64,000 nucleotides of DNA from Protula sp. h YS-2021 (GCA_949752745.1 OX457031.1:45899257-45963256); one strand, 5' to 3'. Shown: positions 1-13,574, numbered from the stretch's first letter. Program-made: numbers and translations. Notes: generated by a model not told the origin, from the sequence alone.

Positions 1-1930
1 GGTAATTCACTGATTCAAACAGTTTTCTTCTCAGGAGCCACTGCATAGTCACTGTGCTGATCATGAATTTCGGCCGAATATGTGAGATCTAGCTCTTAAA
101 TATATCCCGTCTCAGCATCTTCACTTGCTTTCATTTAGTCCAGAGATTCTGGCTCTTCTACTCATGCAAATCCACATTCTGGCAAACTCTGTGACATGCT
201 TCACCCGTAGAGATTGTTGGCGTCAAAGTACACGATATAGTTTGTTGACTTGGTCACATGGTAGTCTGGAATGTAGGGGATGTTGGCTTTTGCATACTTG
301 TGTGTAATCACTGAAATACCTCATCGCAGACCTTGCTCAACTATTTGATACATGTGAATATCATCTATCAATTTCAATTAAAAATTTGTATGTTTCAGCA
401 TAACGTCTCATGTCAAACCTGGTGCTGCATAGTAATGGGCAGGAACAATTCATATGTGCTCAGACACATATTTCTAAAATTTTCAAACATATCCTCCAAC
501 AGCAACACATCTGTTTTTAGGTAGAGGTCATGATATTCTCCAAAGTTGTTGCAGTGGAATAAATTCCAGACTCGTTGTTCATGAGCATCATCCTCATCAC
601 TAATTGACTGTAAAATCTTCTTATGGTGGAAGCTTGGTTTCTGAAAACTTGGAAGGTTCATCAACATGGTCATAGGGATATACTCCTTTTCTCAAAAGTA
701 ACTCTTCCATTGGTTGCCACGCACATGAGCAGTAATATTCTGGAACTTATCTTTGCCTTCAGCTGCTAAGTTGGCCACTACTTTTTGCAAGGATGCTCCC
801 ATGAATCGGTAGGATTCGATGAATTTCAGATTGTCAATGGTAATTGCAATGTACTTTTCTACATTGTTAGGAATGACTGATAGCTTCATGGTTTTGAATT
901 TTCCCATACTCTTCATAAGGAGAAAACTGTCATATCCTCGGAGGTTGTGGAATAGGATAGGAATGATGAATGCATCCCGCTTTCCTTGCTGGTCCTTTTT
1001 TAAGCGAAACTGTAGGTTGCATCGATTATGGGCTGCTCCGCGGTATTTTCGACTGATATGATCATGATCTCGAACACGATCAACTTACATCAACTCATGA
1101 CAAATGTAGCAATGAGTAGCTTCATCAAACTGTCTCTTATCCTTAGCAGCCATTTCAGTGACTTTTCGGTTGCTCAATCGATTCACAACGTGATCACGTT
1201 CCTCCACCATATCCTGTAGAAATATATAGGCAGCATTGTCTCCACGGCAAAGAACAGGATCACGTTTCTCATATTAGCTGACGACAACATAGACAAAACT
1301 ATTCACCTTGTGATGTTGATAACGACCACCATCCTGTTTCTCTGTACAGCATTCAAAGTCAGCATAAATGACAAATGGTGCTTTTGCTGTGATTTAATGT
1401 TCTTAAATCGAATGATTGTATCGTCTGGAGATGATAATCGTTGTGTTCATGCTGCTCACAAACTTCACCATGTTAGTCCATAACTTGTCGCATAAACCCA
1501 TGCAAAAATTGAAGCAGTAAAACTTTTTACCACGATGTTTTGTACGATGCTTTAAGAGTCGACTAAAGTTCTTAATCAGGCAATAATGTCTCTTCTCATC
1601 GTCAATGATGAGCAGCAAGTTAATTTCAGTGTCACTCTCATGTTGAGTCATGCGACTTATGTGGATGGGTACCACAACTTGATAGACCCAACCAGTAACA
1701 TTGGCTGTAATGTTTTTCATCGTCTCAAATTTAGGAATTTGATGAAATGATTTTTGAAATCTTATCCAGCACCCATCCAGATCCCTGATATTCGTGCTCA
1801 TTAAACTTGCTAAACAAATCCTTGAAAAATGCGTTTGGTATATCGTTATCAATATCCATTTGATTGAATTCTCTAAGAGTATGAGTGCTAAGATGTCTAT
1901 TATCCACATGTTCTACCAACACTCCCTCTT
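1..1930 (-). pseudogene. Polinton/Maverick-type DNA polymerase B, decayed and cut by the window edge
   Basis: Reading the minus strand from about 1930 to 1, fragments in shifting frames follow the order of the protein-primed B-family polymerase carried by Polinton/Maverick elements. An N-terminal piece with GSGWVLDKI lies near 1740-1790. A piece resembling the INLLLI...HYCLIKN region lies near 1550-1640. The exonuclease-type FHNLRGYDS motif lies near 920-950. A piece with EYHDLYLKTDVLLLEDMFEN lies near 470-540. The polymerase-A-like DANNLYG lies near 200-220. Several frameshifts and in-frame stops show it is not functional. The remaining C-terminus lies beyond position 1. The motif order is seen in the sequence, while Polinton rather than a related adintovirus-like source is an inference. 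No integrase, ATPase or capsid gene was recognised alongside it. Confidence 0.8.
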
Positions 1931-3250
1931 CATTTATTGTTATTTTTTAATCGAGCTCAAACGGCATTTTATTCCCTCGTTTAATCTATCTTTTAAATGT
2001 TGTGCAATGCGATTTTTCTGCTATCGCATTTCCAGTAGCAAGTCGAATTCATTGTCAGGTTCAAACACTTCTTGTGCATGTCCACCATGACTTATTCTTC
2101 TGTCTTTACCCACTTGCATTGCGTCCTTCTTTATTTGTTTCTTCTTTCGCTTATTTGCAGGAGGTTTTTCTTACTCACCAGCTAATCTTGTTATACGTAT
2201 GTTCTGCATTGGTGTTACACGAGTATCATCACACGTATGATCTGCATATTCTTCGGCATTGTTGAAGATATCGCAACAAACGCGAAAGGCAATTTTTCAC
2301 ATAAATATCTATCAAATTCATCAAAATTTGTAGTACTACATGACACAATCAATATTTCACTTCTTCTTTTGGAATATTCATATGTTATCACTTCACTGTC
2401 TTGATGGTAAATGGTAAAAAATATAGTTTCTACATATATACATATATTGTTGATTTGCGTTGCGGTGTTGCGTGACATCTTGGTGTAATTTTAACCGTTG
2501 TTATCACAATAGATGTATCTCGTGGTATAAGTTGTGGCATATGCTGTGGTTCTGTATCCAACTTCTCCTGCTCCTCTATACAACATGCACAACGTGCTTA
2601 CAATTTAGCACTAGGCTCTTTCTCTTCTTTTTCACTCCCGTGTCTCCCTCAGTTGCAGTGGTTGCCATGCTTGTAGTAGCAAGACTTGCATTAGTAACTG
2701 CTTCAATAGCTGTGATACTCACAGTTGTAACTGGCGTTTTTTGTGTCGTAATCGTATAAGTACCTCCATTTTTGTCCATAGTAGTCACATCCGGCATAAT
2801 AACATCATTTTAAAAGAACTGTGCCGCTAATCAAAATGGGCATTGTTCAGCTTCTGTATCAGGAATATTGTCTTTGGTTAATACTGCTGTTATATTAGAA
2901 TATAAGTCCTGATCCTCCATCTAAATCATTCACAATATTGTTGATTCAGATTGCAGTGTTGGCTGTTGCTATACGGTCTCTTCTTATACTTGTAACTGTG
3001 ATAAGACGTTGGCCAAGAACGTATACAGCATCACACCTCACACATGGTAAGTAGGAAGGACTTCACTTGTAATATGCCCAGCATGATGCTTGGCAACGAT
3101 ATCCGCAAATTCTTGGGAACATCCATCTGAGGGAAATCAGACTGATTTACTAAAACTAGTGATGGTTTAACTGGTTTGCTCTTGCTTATAGAGGAAATTC
3201 TGAACCTTTCCGGGGGGGGGGTCTGACACTGATGAACGATATGCATAGAC
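1931..3250. other. Unassigned flank of the Polinton relic
   Basis: AT-rich sequence with short open stretches only. A minus-strand stretch near 2576-2797 encodes a Ser/Thr-rich peptide ending in a KKKRK cluster. I do not recognise it. It may belong to the same Polinton relic because it lies upstream of the polymerase on the same strand. Confidence 0.3.
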
Positions 3251-3291
3251 TGAAATGTATGCTATTCACGGTTTCTGTGGGGGGGGGGGGG

Positions 3292-3500
3292 GGGTCCAAA
3301 AACCAAAGTTGTTCAGAATTGTCTAAAACATGTAAATATACAAAATCTCAATTGTACATCTAGGGAGAGGGAGTCCAAAAACAAAAGTTGTTCAGAATTG
3401 CATGAAACGTTTAAATATACAAAATATCAATTTCCAGCCGGGAGGGGTTCCAAAAAAAACAATATTGTTCAGAATTGTCTGAAACGTGTAAATATACACG
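3292..3500. repeat. Three copies of an ~80-bp tandem repeat
   Basis: The segment 'gttgttcagaattg' followed by 'taaatataca' recurs at about 3309, 3387 and 3467, each preceded by a 'tccaaaaa' block and separated by G-rich spacers including a pure G run near 3280. It resembles the internal repeats of the hairpin elements found elsewhere in the window, but neither terminus is visible. Confidence 0.7.
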
Positions 3501-3855
3501 ATAATGGATGCTGCAATTAATGGGCACCACTTTTCCACCTGATCGGAGTGTGGAGTTTTGACCACCTGCCACATTTTCAGTGGGGGCCAGTGCAAAGACG
3601 GAAGGACAAACAAACATCGAAACATCTTTAGCTAAAACAAACTAAAATAAGCCACGGTCCTTTTCAGAACCACAAACTGATATGAAATGAGCACAAAAAT
3701 CTGTCGTTATTGTTGTATAACTGATGATGCATGACTGTTGATGAGTGGCTTATGAAATAAAATAGTATTGCTAAAGAATTAAAAACTGCAACTTTTCAAT
3801 TTTTGTCACCCAGAGGGTAATACCTAATTAAGAAAAGAGACTTCTCTGTGATCCA

Positions 3856-4640
3856 GATGTCCCTTTTCCGAGTCTAGGCCAAAACCCCCGACCGAAACCC
3901 CCCCGGCCCTAACCCCCCCCCCCCCCGTCAAACCACCCGACTAAGACCCCCGGCGGCCACAACCCCCCCCGGCCCAACCCCCCTCCCGTTCTCAAAGAAA
4001 ATGTGTAATGGTAATTTGTTCTGGCGCCTCTTTTCGCACTCGTACGAAACATAGTCATTTGCTAGACTTTTTTGCTTTGCGTACAAATGCCCTTGGTACA
4101 ATATCTTTGGATTCCCTTTAGCAGATGTAATGTATTCCATGATGGTAGCATAATTTTTCAGAGCAATCTTGGTCACTAAATTACCCATTCAAGTGAATCA
4201 CAATGGATATAAGTCACATCTACCGCAAGAGAAATTGTAATTTGTAAACTCGACTGATCTCGCAACCGGCATATGAATTGCAATTTTTAATGTGTACACA
4301 TTCATCAATCGTAAGAGCAATTGCAATTTCAAAAACTGAGTGCTGTCATCAATGGATGTATGAAGTTTCTTTTACAGTGATGATCAATTCCTTCAGTGGT
4401 TCGGAAATTGCAATTTTAAACGCCGTGTGGTCTCTTCAATGAGCATTTGAAGTGTAATTAACAACGTGGATGTATCGGAATTACAAAATATAACATAAAC
4501 CTGAAAACCGGGGGGTTTTGGGTCGGGGAGGGGGGTTTAGGCCGCCGGGGGGTTTTAGTCGGGGGGAGGGTTGACAGGAGGGGTTAGGGCCGGGGGGTTT
4601 CGGTCGGGGGGGGAGCTTGGGCCTGTTCCCATCTTTTCCG
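3856..4640. mobile_element. Foldback/MITE-like element with C-rich terminal inverted repeats
   Basis: A C-rich arm (about 3870-3990, blocks such as GACCGAAACCCCCC, GGCCCTAACCCC and GACTAAAACCCC with short spacers) is the reverse complement of a G-rich arm at about 4506-4630. The arms enclose ~500 bp with several AATTGCAATT-type motifs. No transposase is present. A second element of the same style is at 22255-22970. The type is inferred from structure only. No target duplication was confirmed. Confidence 0.75.
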
Positions 4641-4644
4641 ACCT

Positions 4645-7600
4645 ACTTTTCTTGAAATGGAGCATAGCAATTTTCTAGGCTTACCAATTTCTGGAAATAC
4701 CTCTTGATACCCGCACGTTTGTTTATGGTTTAACTGTAAATATGCTTGGCGACACTATCCTGCAGTTGATCGAAACCCAACCATAAATATATGCTCCATA
4801 GATTAAATTAACCATTTTTGCTCCCAAGTAATTCAATGAATAGAAGCCTTTGTAAATGGGAAAAATCTTTTCAAAACAGGAGAATACGTTGAATTGCACA
4901 ACGCTTAGGGAACTTTTAAAATGTCAATGTTTGGATATTGAAAAGGATTACTTCATTATAATTGCAAAATAATTCCAGGCACAAAAATGATCCCTATTTG
5001 ATCTAACCAAAATACGAGCGTTTGAATAAAAGAAGGCTCAAAACAGCACAGTCGCTCTGATTAAGCTTGGCAATTGCTATGGATATAGCACCACAAAGGT
5101 ATTTGTGACGGAGAGGAAATGAAAGACCATTGCTGTTCTTTACTAGTTTATTTCCTATCCTACCTCGCAATGTGGACTGCAATAAACAATAGCAAAGTAT
5201 TTGAACACATTGCCACCAAATTGATGCCAAAATACCGATAATTAACAGAGAAATCGAGTAAGTATTTAATCTAAACTACACATCAAAATGCTTCTGACAT
5301 AAAAACATTTCATTTATTATAGCTAATTATAATCAAGTTCTTACCAATTGTGGCGGACTTAAACTTCAGGCTAAACCTACATCTGTCCAGTATGACTGAC
5401 TTTAACAGACTGACCAAACAAGTGGAGAAATAACAACGAATTTGGTGGGATATGGTCCATTGATCAGAACACGTGTCACAGACCAATCACAGGGGATCAC
5501 CTGACTTTAAGACATGTTTTAAATTTAGGGGCCATATAAAGGTTAAGTGTACTATCTCAAAACAATTAACACCAAGTCCACTACAGAACTGAGCAAAGGG
5601 AGATTCTGGCACTCATTATTTAATGAAGAAGGTGAGACTATAATCACAATGGACTGACGTCCTTTAACTCAGGGTACAGAATCACCTTAACGAATGTCTC
5701 CAAAATATCAATTAAACTGTTGGTTGTAGGTTAAATGATAATAAATGCATATATTGTGAGGATTTTCAGGTTACTTTGTACATTTCATAACCGTAATTGC
5801 AACGGTCAAATAACATTGCAATTAACGGAGCTTTTGTAAGTGTCATAAATTGATGAATTTTATCCATTTAAACACAATTTTAAAAGTTAAATAGAGTTAT
5901 TTCGATGCAGAGTTATAGGTGTCAAGAAACAAAATCAAAGATTAACATAACTGATGCATAATCAATAAAGATTTTATTGTTGTGCTGATTTATCGATTTT
6001 ACAGTCTCGGTAAATAATTCACTTTTGGTGTCCCCGAAATTGTGACCTCTGGAGAGGCAAAGGAAAATGCTATATTAGAAGAGATCCGTTAAACGCAAAG
6101 TGAGTTTTAGTCTAGAATCTGACTTGTAAAGTTTGTGTAGTTGTCGTATGAAGAATAAAGGCAAAAATCTTAATTTTACTTAGAGATTTTCTCTGTTTTC
6201 GTAAGCTCATAAGCTCTAGACTCTGTTTACAGCTTATGAATACCATCCAACCATGACCGCTATTGAAAAAGTAAGCTTTCAGATAGGTGTACGTATAGTG
6301 CTAAATATATCATGATTTTCCTTTCTTTGCGATGTCTCATGGTTAATCCAACACAATTAACAAAGTGTGAAGCACAGTAAATTTGTCACGTTATAATACA
6401 ACGCTAAGATTGTAATAACTTGAAGAAGAAAGTATGGTTCTAAGTTAACCAAACAGAAAGAATTTTTGCGCTGCTGAACCCATTTTTCATACGGAGAGGA
6501 TATGTATATAATATCCTGATTTTAATTCATTACCAAGGGAATACTTCAAACTGTATTCTAGTAAATTTATAGCCACATGTTTTAAATAAACAAAGAATAA
6601 AACCTGTGAGTTAGCACATGTGTCGACTGTGGTGCGATTCAAACCCATTGCCCCTAACAACCCAAGAGGTGGAGTATGTGGCAACTACATACAGTTAAAA
6701 CAACTATTGCATACAACACCTATCATTTATGTAGCGCAGTTTCACCCATCCTTGTCGGTTTTGGTATCTTTTGAAAGTTAGAAGGCTTCATCCTGCAACT
6801 GAATCAAACAAAACTGGGTCTGGTTAGCACTTTAATGACTGGTGGTTGGCTCGCACTAACATTCGGCGACAATAGCAACAGACGAAGAACTACATGTTCA
6901 TGTAAATTGAATAGGAAATTCCGGGTTTGTTTTACTCAAGTATATATCTCTGCTGACCAGCTCAGTTTTATTCGTTTTTAATATTTTACACTTTGTTTTT
7001 CAAAAATATCAGCCTGTAGACCACGAAGGAATTACTGTGGGTTTTTCGATGTTAATACTGATTATCGCGATCCATAAAAAAGAATTTTTGAATAAGTCAT
7101 ACATGGGTACCCCTAACAGATTCCTCTATTACTATGTTTACAATGCTTGCCATTCATCCGACCAATCAGCGTCGGTGCGCCTCCTGTCATGTCATCAAGC
7201 CATTTCCAACTTATTGCGATCTGAGTAACAGGATCTGTCTCCACTTAATTTTTGGCAACAATGACGGATCAGAACCCAAGGAAAATGCATACTTTTTGAA
7301 TATTGTTTATCTTATATAGTAATTTTAGGTATACTGTAAGTTTCGTCTTGTTTGGTATACGTTTTTGCTGACTTTGCTGATTCCTACACACGGGTGTGCT
7401 GAGTTTGGTCAGCCCGCTTTCGTTCGGTAAATACTTCCCTGCCATCAAGGTCGTGGTGTACGTTATTAGTAATAGACAGTAAGATGTTTTCTTGGCGATT
7501 TCCTCAGAATTTCTATTTTGAGGGTTTTCTTCATGGTTGGCAAACACTTTGCATCGAGAAGGCTCTGGAAATAGGAAAGTTTCAACTTTCCACGTTTTTC

Positions 7601-7770
7601 TTCCCTTCTGCCAGCAACAGGGCATTCGTGGGACACACAGTTTTCACAGGTTAAGGAAGTTATGCCTTCCACTTGCTTGATACTGCGGCAACTCTCTTTG
7701 GGGAGTTGCATACACTGTCTCTTTCTGTGATAGACACGCCAACATTTAGTGTTGTGACGCTTTACCACGG
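4645..7770. other. 3.1 kb with no recognisable gene or repeat
   Basis: AT-rich sequence with stop codons in all frames. Only short open stretches occur, none with a recognisable family signature or plausible splice context. A cysteine-containing minus-strand stretch at 7466-7768 was considered and not assigned. Confidence 0.5.
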
Positions 7771-7779
7771 TACTGAGTA

Positions 7780-9900
7780 GTGTAGTTGCTCATTTCCACC
7801 TCTGACACAGCGTTGAGTCGTTCACGTGGTCGTTGCAGCGGCGTCGCACCTGTAACGGGTACGACACCTCGACACCGTGTCGAGTTCCTGCAGCGCAAAT
7901 GCGCACACATTTCGAATACGAGCCGATGTCTTGATATCAATACGAGTCGTCTCAGTTGCAGTGACAAGTCGATAATGTGACAGGTCGCTGCTACCACGGG
8001 TCGTGTGAGAAACAAGTCGTCATTGCAACGCCCCGTGGCAGTGACGGCTCGATCAGGTGATGCGTCGTTGTAAACACGAGTTGTATATGCAACACCAACA
8101 CGGTGTAAGCATCGATCACGTGTCACAATCGACACACTTACGAACAGTGGTAGAGTAGAGTGGATGGCGCGACAGTAACCACCTGTCAAGCGGCAGTGTT
8201 GTGGTTATGCGCAAATGTCACGACTTGTCAAAACACGACATGGTGTAAGCGCAACTCACGACACAGGTAAAGTCACGTGACCGAGATACGCAACTGTCAC
8301 CATTTCAGCATGACTAAATGATGTGACTTGTGTCTACAGTAGAGTATCCTTCAATTCTAGGTATTGTTTTGTATGCGTGATCCCGACAAAGTGGGTGACA
8401 AAGGGGTGACGGTAAGCTCAGTGGATAGAGCGTGGGGCTGCTAATCCCAAGGTCCCGAGTTTGATTCCAACTCGGGTGGGTAAGCAGGTATGACGTCCGC
8501 TCGATTTGCCTCAGCTAAGCGAAGGCAGTGGGATAGATCACCTATCACACGAGTCGTGTATGCCACGAGTCCTCAATGCCACGACCTGTAGCAGCGACGG
8601 TTCAAACATGTCATGACCTAATGCTATCACGACTGTGCTTGCAACGGGTTGTCATTGTCACGACCCGTAAATGTGACAGATCGATCATACCATGAGTCGA
8701 GAGACTGTCACGTATCGTGGTTTGTGACGAGTCGTGACTAGGATCACTCGTCGCTGTGAAGGGTCGGTGCTACCACGACTTGTCCACGTGATAGACCGTG
8801 CCTGGTCCAACCCGTGACTGTGACTGGTCGTCACTGTGCCGGGTCGTGTCAACGCAACGGCAACGGCACATGTCACTTACTGCAGCGACAGGTGTCGAAG
8901 CAATGTCGACTTGCGGGTGCCACGTGTTAACAGGGCTTTATCGACTTTGATCTGCATAACGGCGATGGCTCACCGCTATCACGAGTCCTGCACACAAGGG
9001 TCGTCACTGTAACGTCCCTTTGCAGTAACCTGTTGATCATGTGATAAGTCACTGCTATCACTGGTCGCATCGGCAACGGTTTGTCACTGCCTTTCTGTTG
9101 TAGACCAGCAGTCGATCTCGTGTTAACACTCGCAGTCGATACTGAGCAACTTTTCCTTGCAAAGATTGCAACCGTTTCCTCTTTCTGTGTCCATCTGGTT
9201 CGTGTTGCGGTGACTTGGCACAGTGCCGAGTAGTGGATTGGCTGGCTACCTGCAGTACGGCTAATCAGTTGTTTATGTGGCTGTCGTAGCGGCAACGTAT
9301 CTGTAGCGGTACATCATCTCGACACTCTGTCGGGTTGTTTCATCACTTGGAATGTGCATGCATCGTCGTTATATCACTGTACGGGATTTTTCCCTATCCT
9401 TGCCAAGAGCATATAGCTTCAGTAGGGAGTTCGTGTGATAATTTTCTACTTGTATTACTTGAAATTTTGGTTGTGTTATCGTCACGATTACGTGATCGAG
9501 GATGTATCGATGTCCGGGATGCAGCGACCAGTCACACTGACTGGTGTGATTATTCATACGCTGCTCTAACGGTTGTTGAGATGTCAATTGCTGCGTCGTC
9601 CCTGTGCCGACTCGAAAATACAACGACCATGGGGTCGGTAGCTATGCGCTTAGTTGTCGTGCTTCCCACGACTTGTGGCCATAGCAAATTGACCATGTGA
9701 AGCCTTGCCACTATTTTGCAGTCAGTCGCGCATAGGCTGTGATGGGATTGTCACGATTGTGACGTGTTGTGTGTGTGACTTCACGTGACTGTTACGACTC
9801 GTGCATGCTAGTTGTCACTGTGAAGGGTCGCGTATGCAGCAACTCGAACACGTGTCACCAGCTGCGGTGACGGGTATCGACGCAGTATAGAATCAAGCAT
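7780..9900. repeat. Degenerate GC-rich repeat tract built on ACGRGTCGT-type motifs
   Basis: About 2.1 kb in which variants of ACGAGTCGT, GACAGGTCG, ACGGGTCG and ATCACGTG recur roughly every 16-18 bp, with an apparent higher-order spacing near 80 bp (for example 7976 and 8056). CpG is frequent, unlike flanking DNA. Many units are quasi-palindromic. A tRNA-like segment interrupts it at about 8403-8560. It appears to be an old satellite or minisatellite; the function is unknown. Confidence 0.65.
8403..8560 (+). repeat. tRNA-derived SINE-like segment
   Basis: An A-box-like segment (GTAAGCTCAGTGGATAGAGC), an anticodon-arm-like TGGGG/TCCCA with GCT in the loop, and a B-box-like GTTTGATTCC inside a 7-bp stem are present. 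No matching 3' acceptor strand follows and there is no long variable arm as a serine tRNA would need. The downstream AAGCAGG...TCACCTATCAC sequence looks like a SINE body. A tRNA-derived repeat fits better than a working tRNA gene. Confidence 0.6.
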
Positions 9901-9904
9901 GTCG

Positions 9905-12180
9905 CGGTTCGCTCGTGCAATGTCTCAATCACGTGTTAATGTCTCGACTTCATATCACACTTCTCAGTGTTTTTGCCACTTAAAGTAATTATCTCGTGTT
10001 ATATCTTATTTTAATGACTTTTTTATGATAACTACAGTTGTTATTGCTTACTTAGGCAGCTAGACTGAAGCTACACAGAGCTTTGTAGAGCCTTGATCCG
10101 ACAGCACAACAGGCCAAGGCAGTGACAGTTTTCCATGTCGTCCAGGCCAGCGACCAAGAAGCAACGGGAGTCTTCAGCGGCATCTACCACCAGGCCAAGA
10201 AGCCAAAGTGGACACTAGAAAGCCGGCTGCTCCTTTGAAACAGAGGTAACAATTAATCAAACTATCCGGTCGACATCGCGAAAAGATCTCGCACAGATAC
10301 TTTAAGTTTTTTCAGAAGAACTGGTTTCTCCGTCAACCAGATCGAGTGCAAATGTGCCTGTAGACGGGAAGGTAAAGAATTTTTGGCAGGCTCGGCAATT
10401 ACTTGGCACTTCCAAACAAATAGTCCGTTGGTTGCTTTGGGAATACCCCTTTACCGTTTGCAAGGGACAGGTTAGGTCACCAGATCTTTCTTCCGTTGGC
10501 CAAGCTTTCTTGGTACGTTTAAGTAAATTGTGATACCAGTCTTGTCGACTGTGAGATCACTTGGCATTATAGACATGCTCCGTTGCCCTACTACGCGCGT
10601 GTTGTAAGCGATCAAATGCTTATCGTAGCATGTTACAGCGTCCTCTGTTTATATCTTCCGTGCATAGTATCTTTCTATATCTAATTATATCAAGAAAACC
10701 ATATTTTTAGGATATGATGATATAACTAAAGAACCTGAAGATGTAATTAAAAAACGACTGTCAGTTAAAGCTCATCAGAAACCAGCGTATTGCTAATTGG
10801 TTTCAATGAGTGAGTTATTACGGGTTGGCTGTGAGGCCTCTCCAAACACATTTATTAAACACTATTTGCAAGAATATACAACTGAGTAATTAGCACAGTC
10901 TTTGCTCGTTTGTTGCTGCTGAATCAGTGATTCATAATAACCCTCCTTGCAGGACTCACCAGCAATCTGGCGAAAAGAAAGTTTAAAAGAAGAATTGCTG
11001 CTAAGAAGTCTCTGCAGTGGAGGCACCACTCGACTCTACAGCAACGGCATGTAACTCAGTCCGTCACGTGACTGATGCTGTGGTGGCTCGGCACAGCGAC
11101 GTCTTGTACCATGGTAGGGTATGTAGACAGTGCGATTTTGCACATGGTATAACAAGCCACTGTGACGGGTTGACACATGTGATGATGGCGAATGAAAAAT
11201 AAGGAGGGAGGACATTAGCTCTTATCAGACTGCATATATATATTGTGTGTTCGAGATTGATATTGCTTGCTAATAATGGGCACTTCGTGGTGAACCCCAA
11301 CTTAGCATTGTTATTTATGTTATCGTGGTGAAACCCCGCTGAATTAAAAATAAATTGAATTTCTTTTATTTTTGCATTTCCGACACAATGCCTTGCAGAC
11401 AGCGTGTCAACTAGTTCGTATGCATGGGATGTTCGATTAAATGTTTAAAATTTCTCCCAAACAGTCTCCTATCACCAGTTTTCACCAAATACGACCTGGA
11501 AATAAGTCTTGGAAATCACGGTGTTTGGCTTCTAAGTACTTTCTTGGTTAGCCCTTAACGCATAGGTTGGTACTTCTCAAAGCACTGCATTGTGTTTCTT
11601 GTCAGCATCACCTTGACGTACAGGTGCATCATTTGGTCATTCAGTGTTAAGTGTATCTGGCAGTGTTGAGATCTTCTTTCTTATTTGCCTTTCGAAAAGG
11701 AACTGCGATGAAGACTTGCCAGCAGCTGAGTGAGCCGCTGATCTGTGTAGCATTAATGCTAAAAACAGTTCCTGTTGCATCAAGCACAGACTGGCAGTTT
11801 TGACTGCAGCCTTAGCTTCACTATTGCTTTGGCTAAAATGCGGATTACTGACTGTTTGAATAAAGCTGAACTCCACACGGAATCTTACAAACCCTTTGCA
11901 GACAATTTGTCTTGCGTCTTCAGTTCTACATTAATCGAGAATGCCATGTCTAGCAAATAGTGAATTCTGTTTCAGCATCACGGTCTTGCTGGGTCATATT
12001 AAAAATGTCGAATACCTCGATATACTTGCTGAAATAATCTATCACTATATTTTTAATTTCTGCCTTGGACAGTTTATGACGTTTAATGATTTATTCTATT
12101 CACAGACTGCACAGGATTGACACATCGCTTAAATATATTGATTAACTGTTTGCCACTAAAGAATTTGAGATGGAAGCTGT
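9905..12180. other. Gene-poor stretch, no confident feature
   Basis: No recognisable gene. A 27-codon ATG-initiated stretch at about 10134 is rich in Lys, Arg and Ser, but has no detectable family or splice context. Around 11640-11960 there are short open stretches next to the Ty3-type relic that could be further decayed parts of it. Confidence 0.35.
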
Positions 12181-12199
12181 TTGGATTTAACTGTTTCTT

Positions 12200-13400
12200 G
12201 ATGACTATCAAGCAGCTTCTATAGTGCATCATTGTGCATAGTCTTTGGAATAACAATCACGTCAAAATACCTCTTTTCATAGATAGACATTGCTGCTACC
12301 ATACCAAAATAGATGAACTCTGGCATATCACGTTCAGAATTCAGCCAATGTTTGAGTGTGAAAGACATGATCAGCGCCAAATCGGAATCCTTAGCGGGTT
12401 CTAGTGCATTTTTCTTCAACTTTGATCTGAAACTGGCCAGGATTATTCTACCACCAGAATATGTTCGTCATTTGCATCTGAAATATCAAGAGCTTCTACT
12501 GGGGCATCATCTAGATTTCTGCTAAGCGTATCAACTACCACCAGAGTTTTCCCATGAACATGTACTGTAACACAATTAGATCTCATCAAACGCATCAGCA
12601 TTCTTTGTATATGTATCGGCGTTTTATCTGGGTCTTTGTTGTTGACCAAAGGAACGAGTGGGTTGTGATCTGTGAAGAACATGAATTATTGTAGTGCCAC
12701 CAGATAATGAGAAAACTTCTCACATGTCTGCACTAGTGCAAGACACCCTTTTCGATCTGGGACTAACGTCTCTCGCTTGGAGTAAGCTGTCGACAAACAT
12801 ACACGATTGGCTTCATCTCGCCAACAAATGATTGTAGTAAAAAAGCTCCTAGACCACATGAAGTTGCTTTAGCTGTAACGCCGACCTGTTCATGTGGTAA
12901 TTCTTGAGAACAATATTCTATGTTAGCAATTTCTTGATATGTTCGAATGACTTCTTCTGTAATGGACTCCAGATGAAAGTTAAACCTGTTTTAACAACAC
13001 CAGCATGGGCAACATGACTTGCGACACATTTGACACATTTCGTAAAAGATATTTCAAGATGCCAATCATTTCTGTAAGATCGGTTAAATTGATAAGCTAC
13101 TTGATGCCGCAAATATCTTGGGCATTTCAGGATCACGAGACATATTTTTACCTTGTGAATATTTAGCCTCGATACATACCAGAGTTCATTGTGAATTTGC
13201 ACTTGGATTTGTTGAGCTTTAGGCCCGAATTGCATACTTGCCCAACACCTTGTTCAAAATGTAGCCGTGTTTTAGAACATCCGCAGCATCGATAAGCATG
13301 TCATCTACACCCACGAACATAGCCTTGGTGTTTTAAGGGTCCCCTGAGCGCTGGCTGAAAGATTTCAGTGCTCGAATTCAAACCATACTAAAGTCGGTTG
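12200..13400 (-). pseudogene. Ty3-type (gypsy/mdg4-like) reverse transcriptase-RNase H relic
   Basis: On the minus strand, 13400 to about 12950 contains decayed reverse-transcriptase sequence, ending with the thumb/connection block (RYLRHQVAYQFNRS; WSPLQKKSFEHIKKLLT). From 12682 to 12443 the RNase H tail is recognisable by FFTDHNPLVPLV, then RMLMRLMRSN, GKTLVVVDTLSRN and a VE-rich end. These are the landmarks of the FTDHKPL...GKxxxxADxLSR region of Ty3-type polyproteins. Frameshifts and stops break it. No LTRs, integrase or gag could be assigned. Confidence 0.8.
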
Positions 13401-13506
13401 AACATATACCTACCAAATGGCATGAACACACACTTGTAAGATTTCTGTCATCTTTTTTGGCTGAATTTGTCAGCTTTGCTCCGATTTCGTTGACTGTTGG
13501 CATTAA

Positions 13507-13510
<4 letters not shown>

Positions 13511-13572
<62 letters not shown>
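13511..13572. repeat. (CT)n microsatellite
   Basis: Uninterrupted CT dinucleotide repeat of 31 units. Confidence 0.98.

Positions 13573-13574
<2 letters not shown>

Noticed and set aside
7466..7768. Cysteine-containing 100-codon minus-strand open frame
   Set aside because: Cys/His spacing does not match a zinc-finger or transposase family that I can name, and no flanking support.
8403..8480. Functional tRNA gene
   Set aside because: No complementary 3' acceptor strand, and the apparent GCT anticodon would need a serine-type long variable arm that is absent.
10134..10217. Short basic ATG-initiated frame as a nuclear protein exon
   Set aside because: 27 codons, no donor in frame, no recognisable family.
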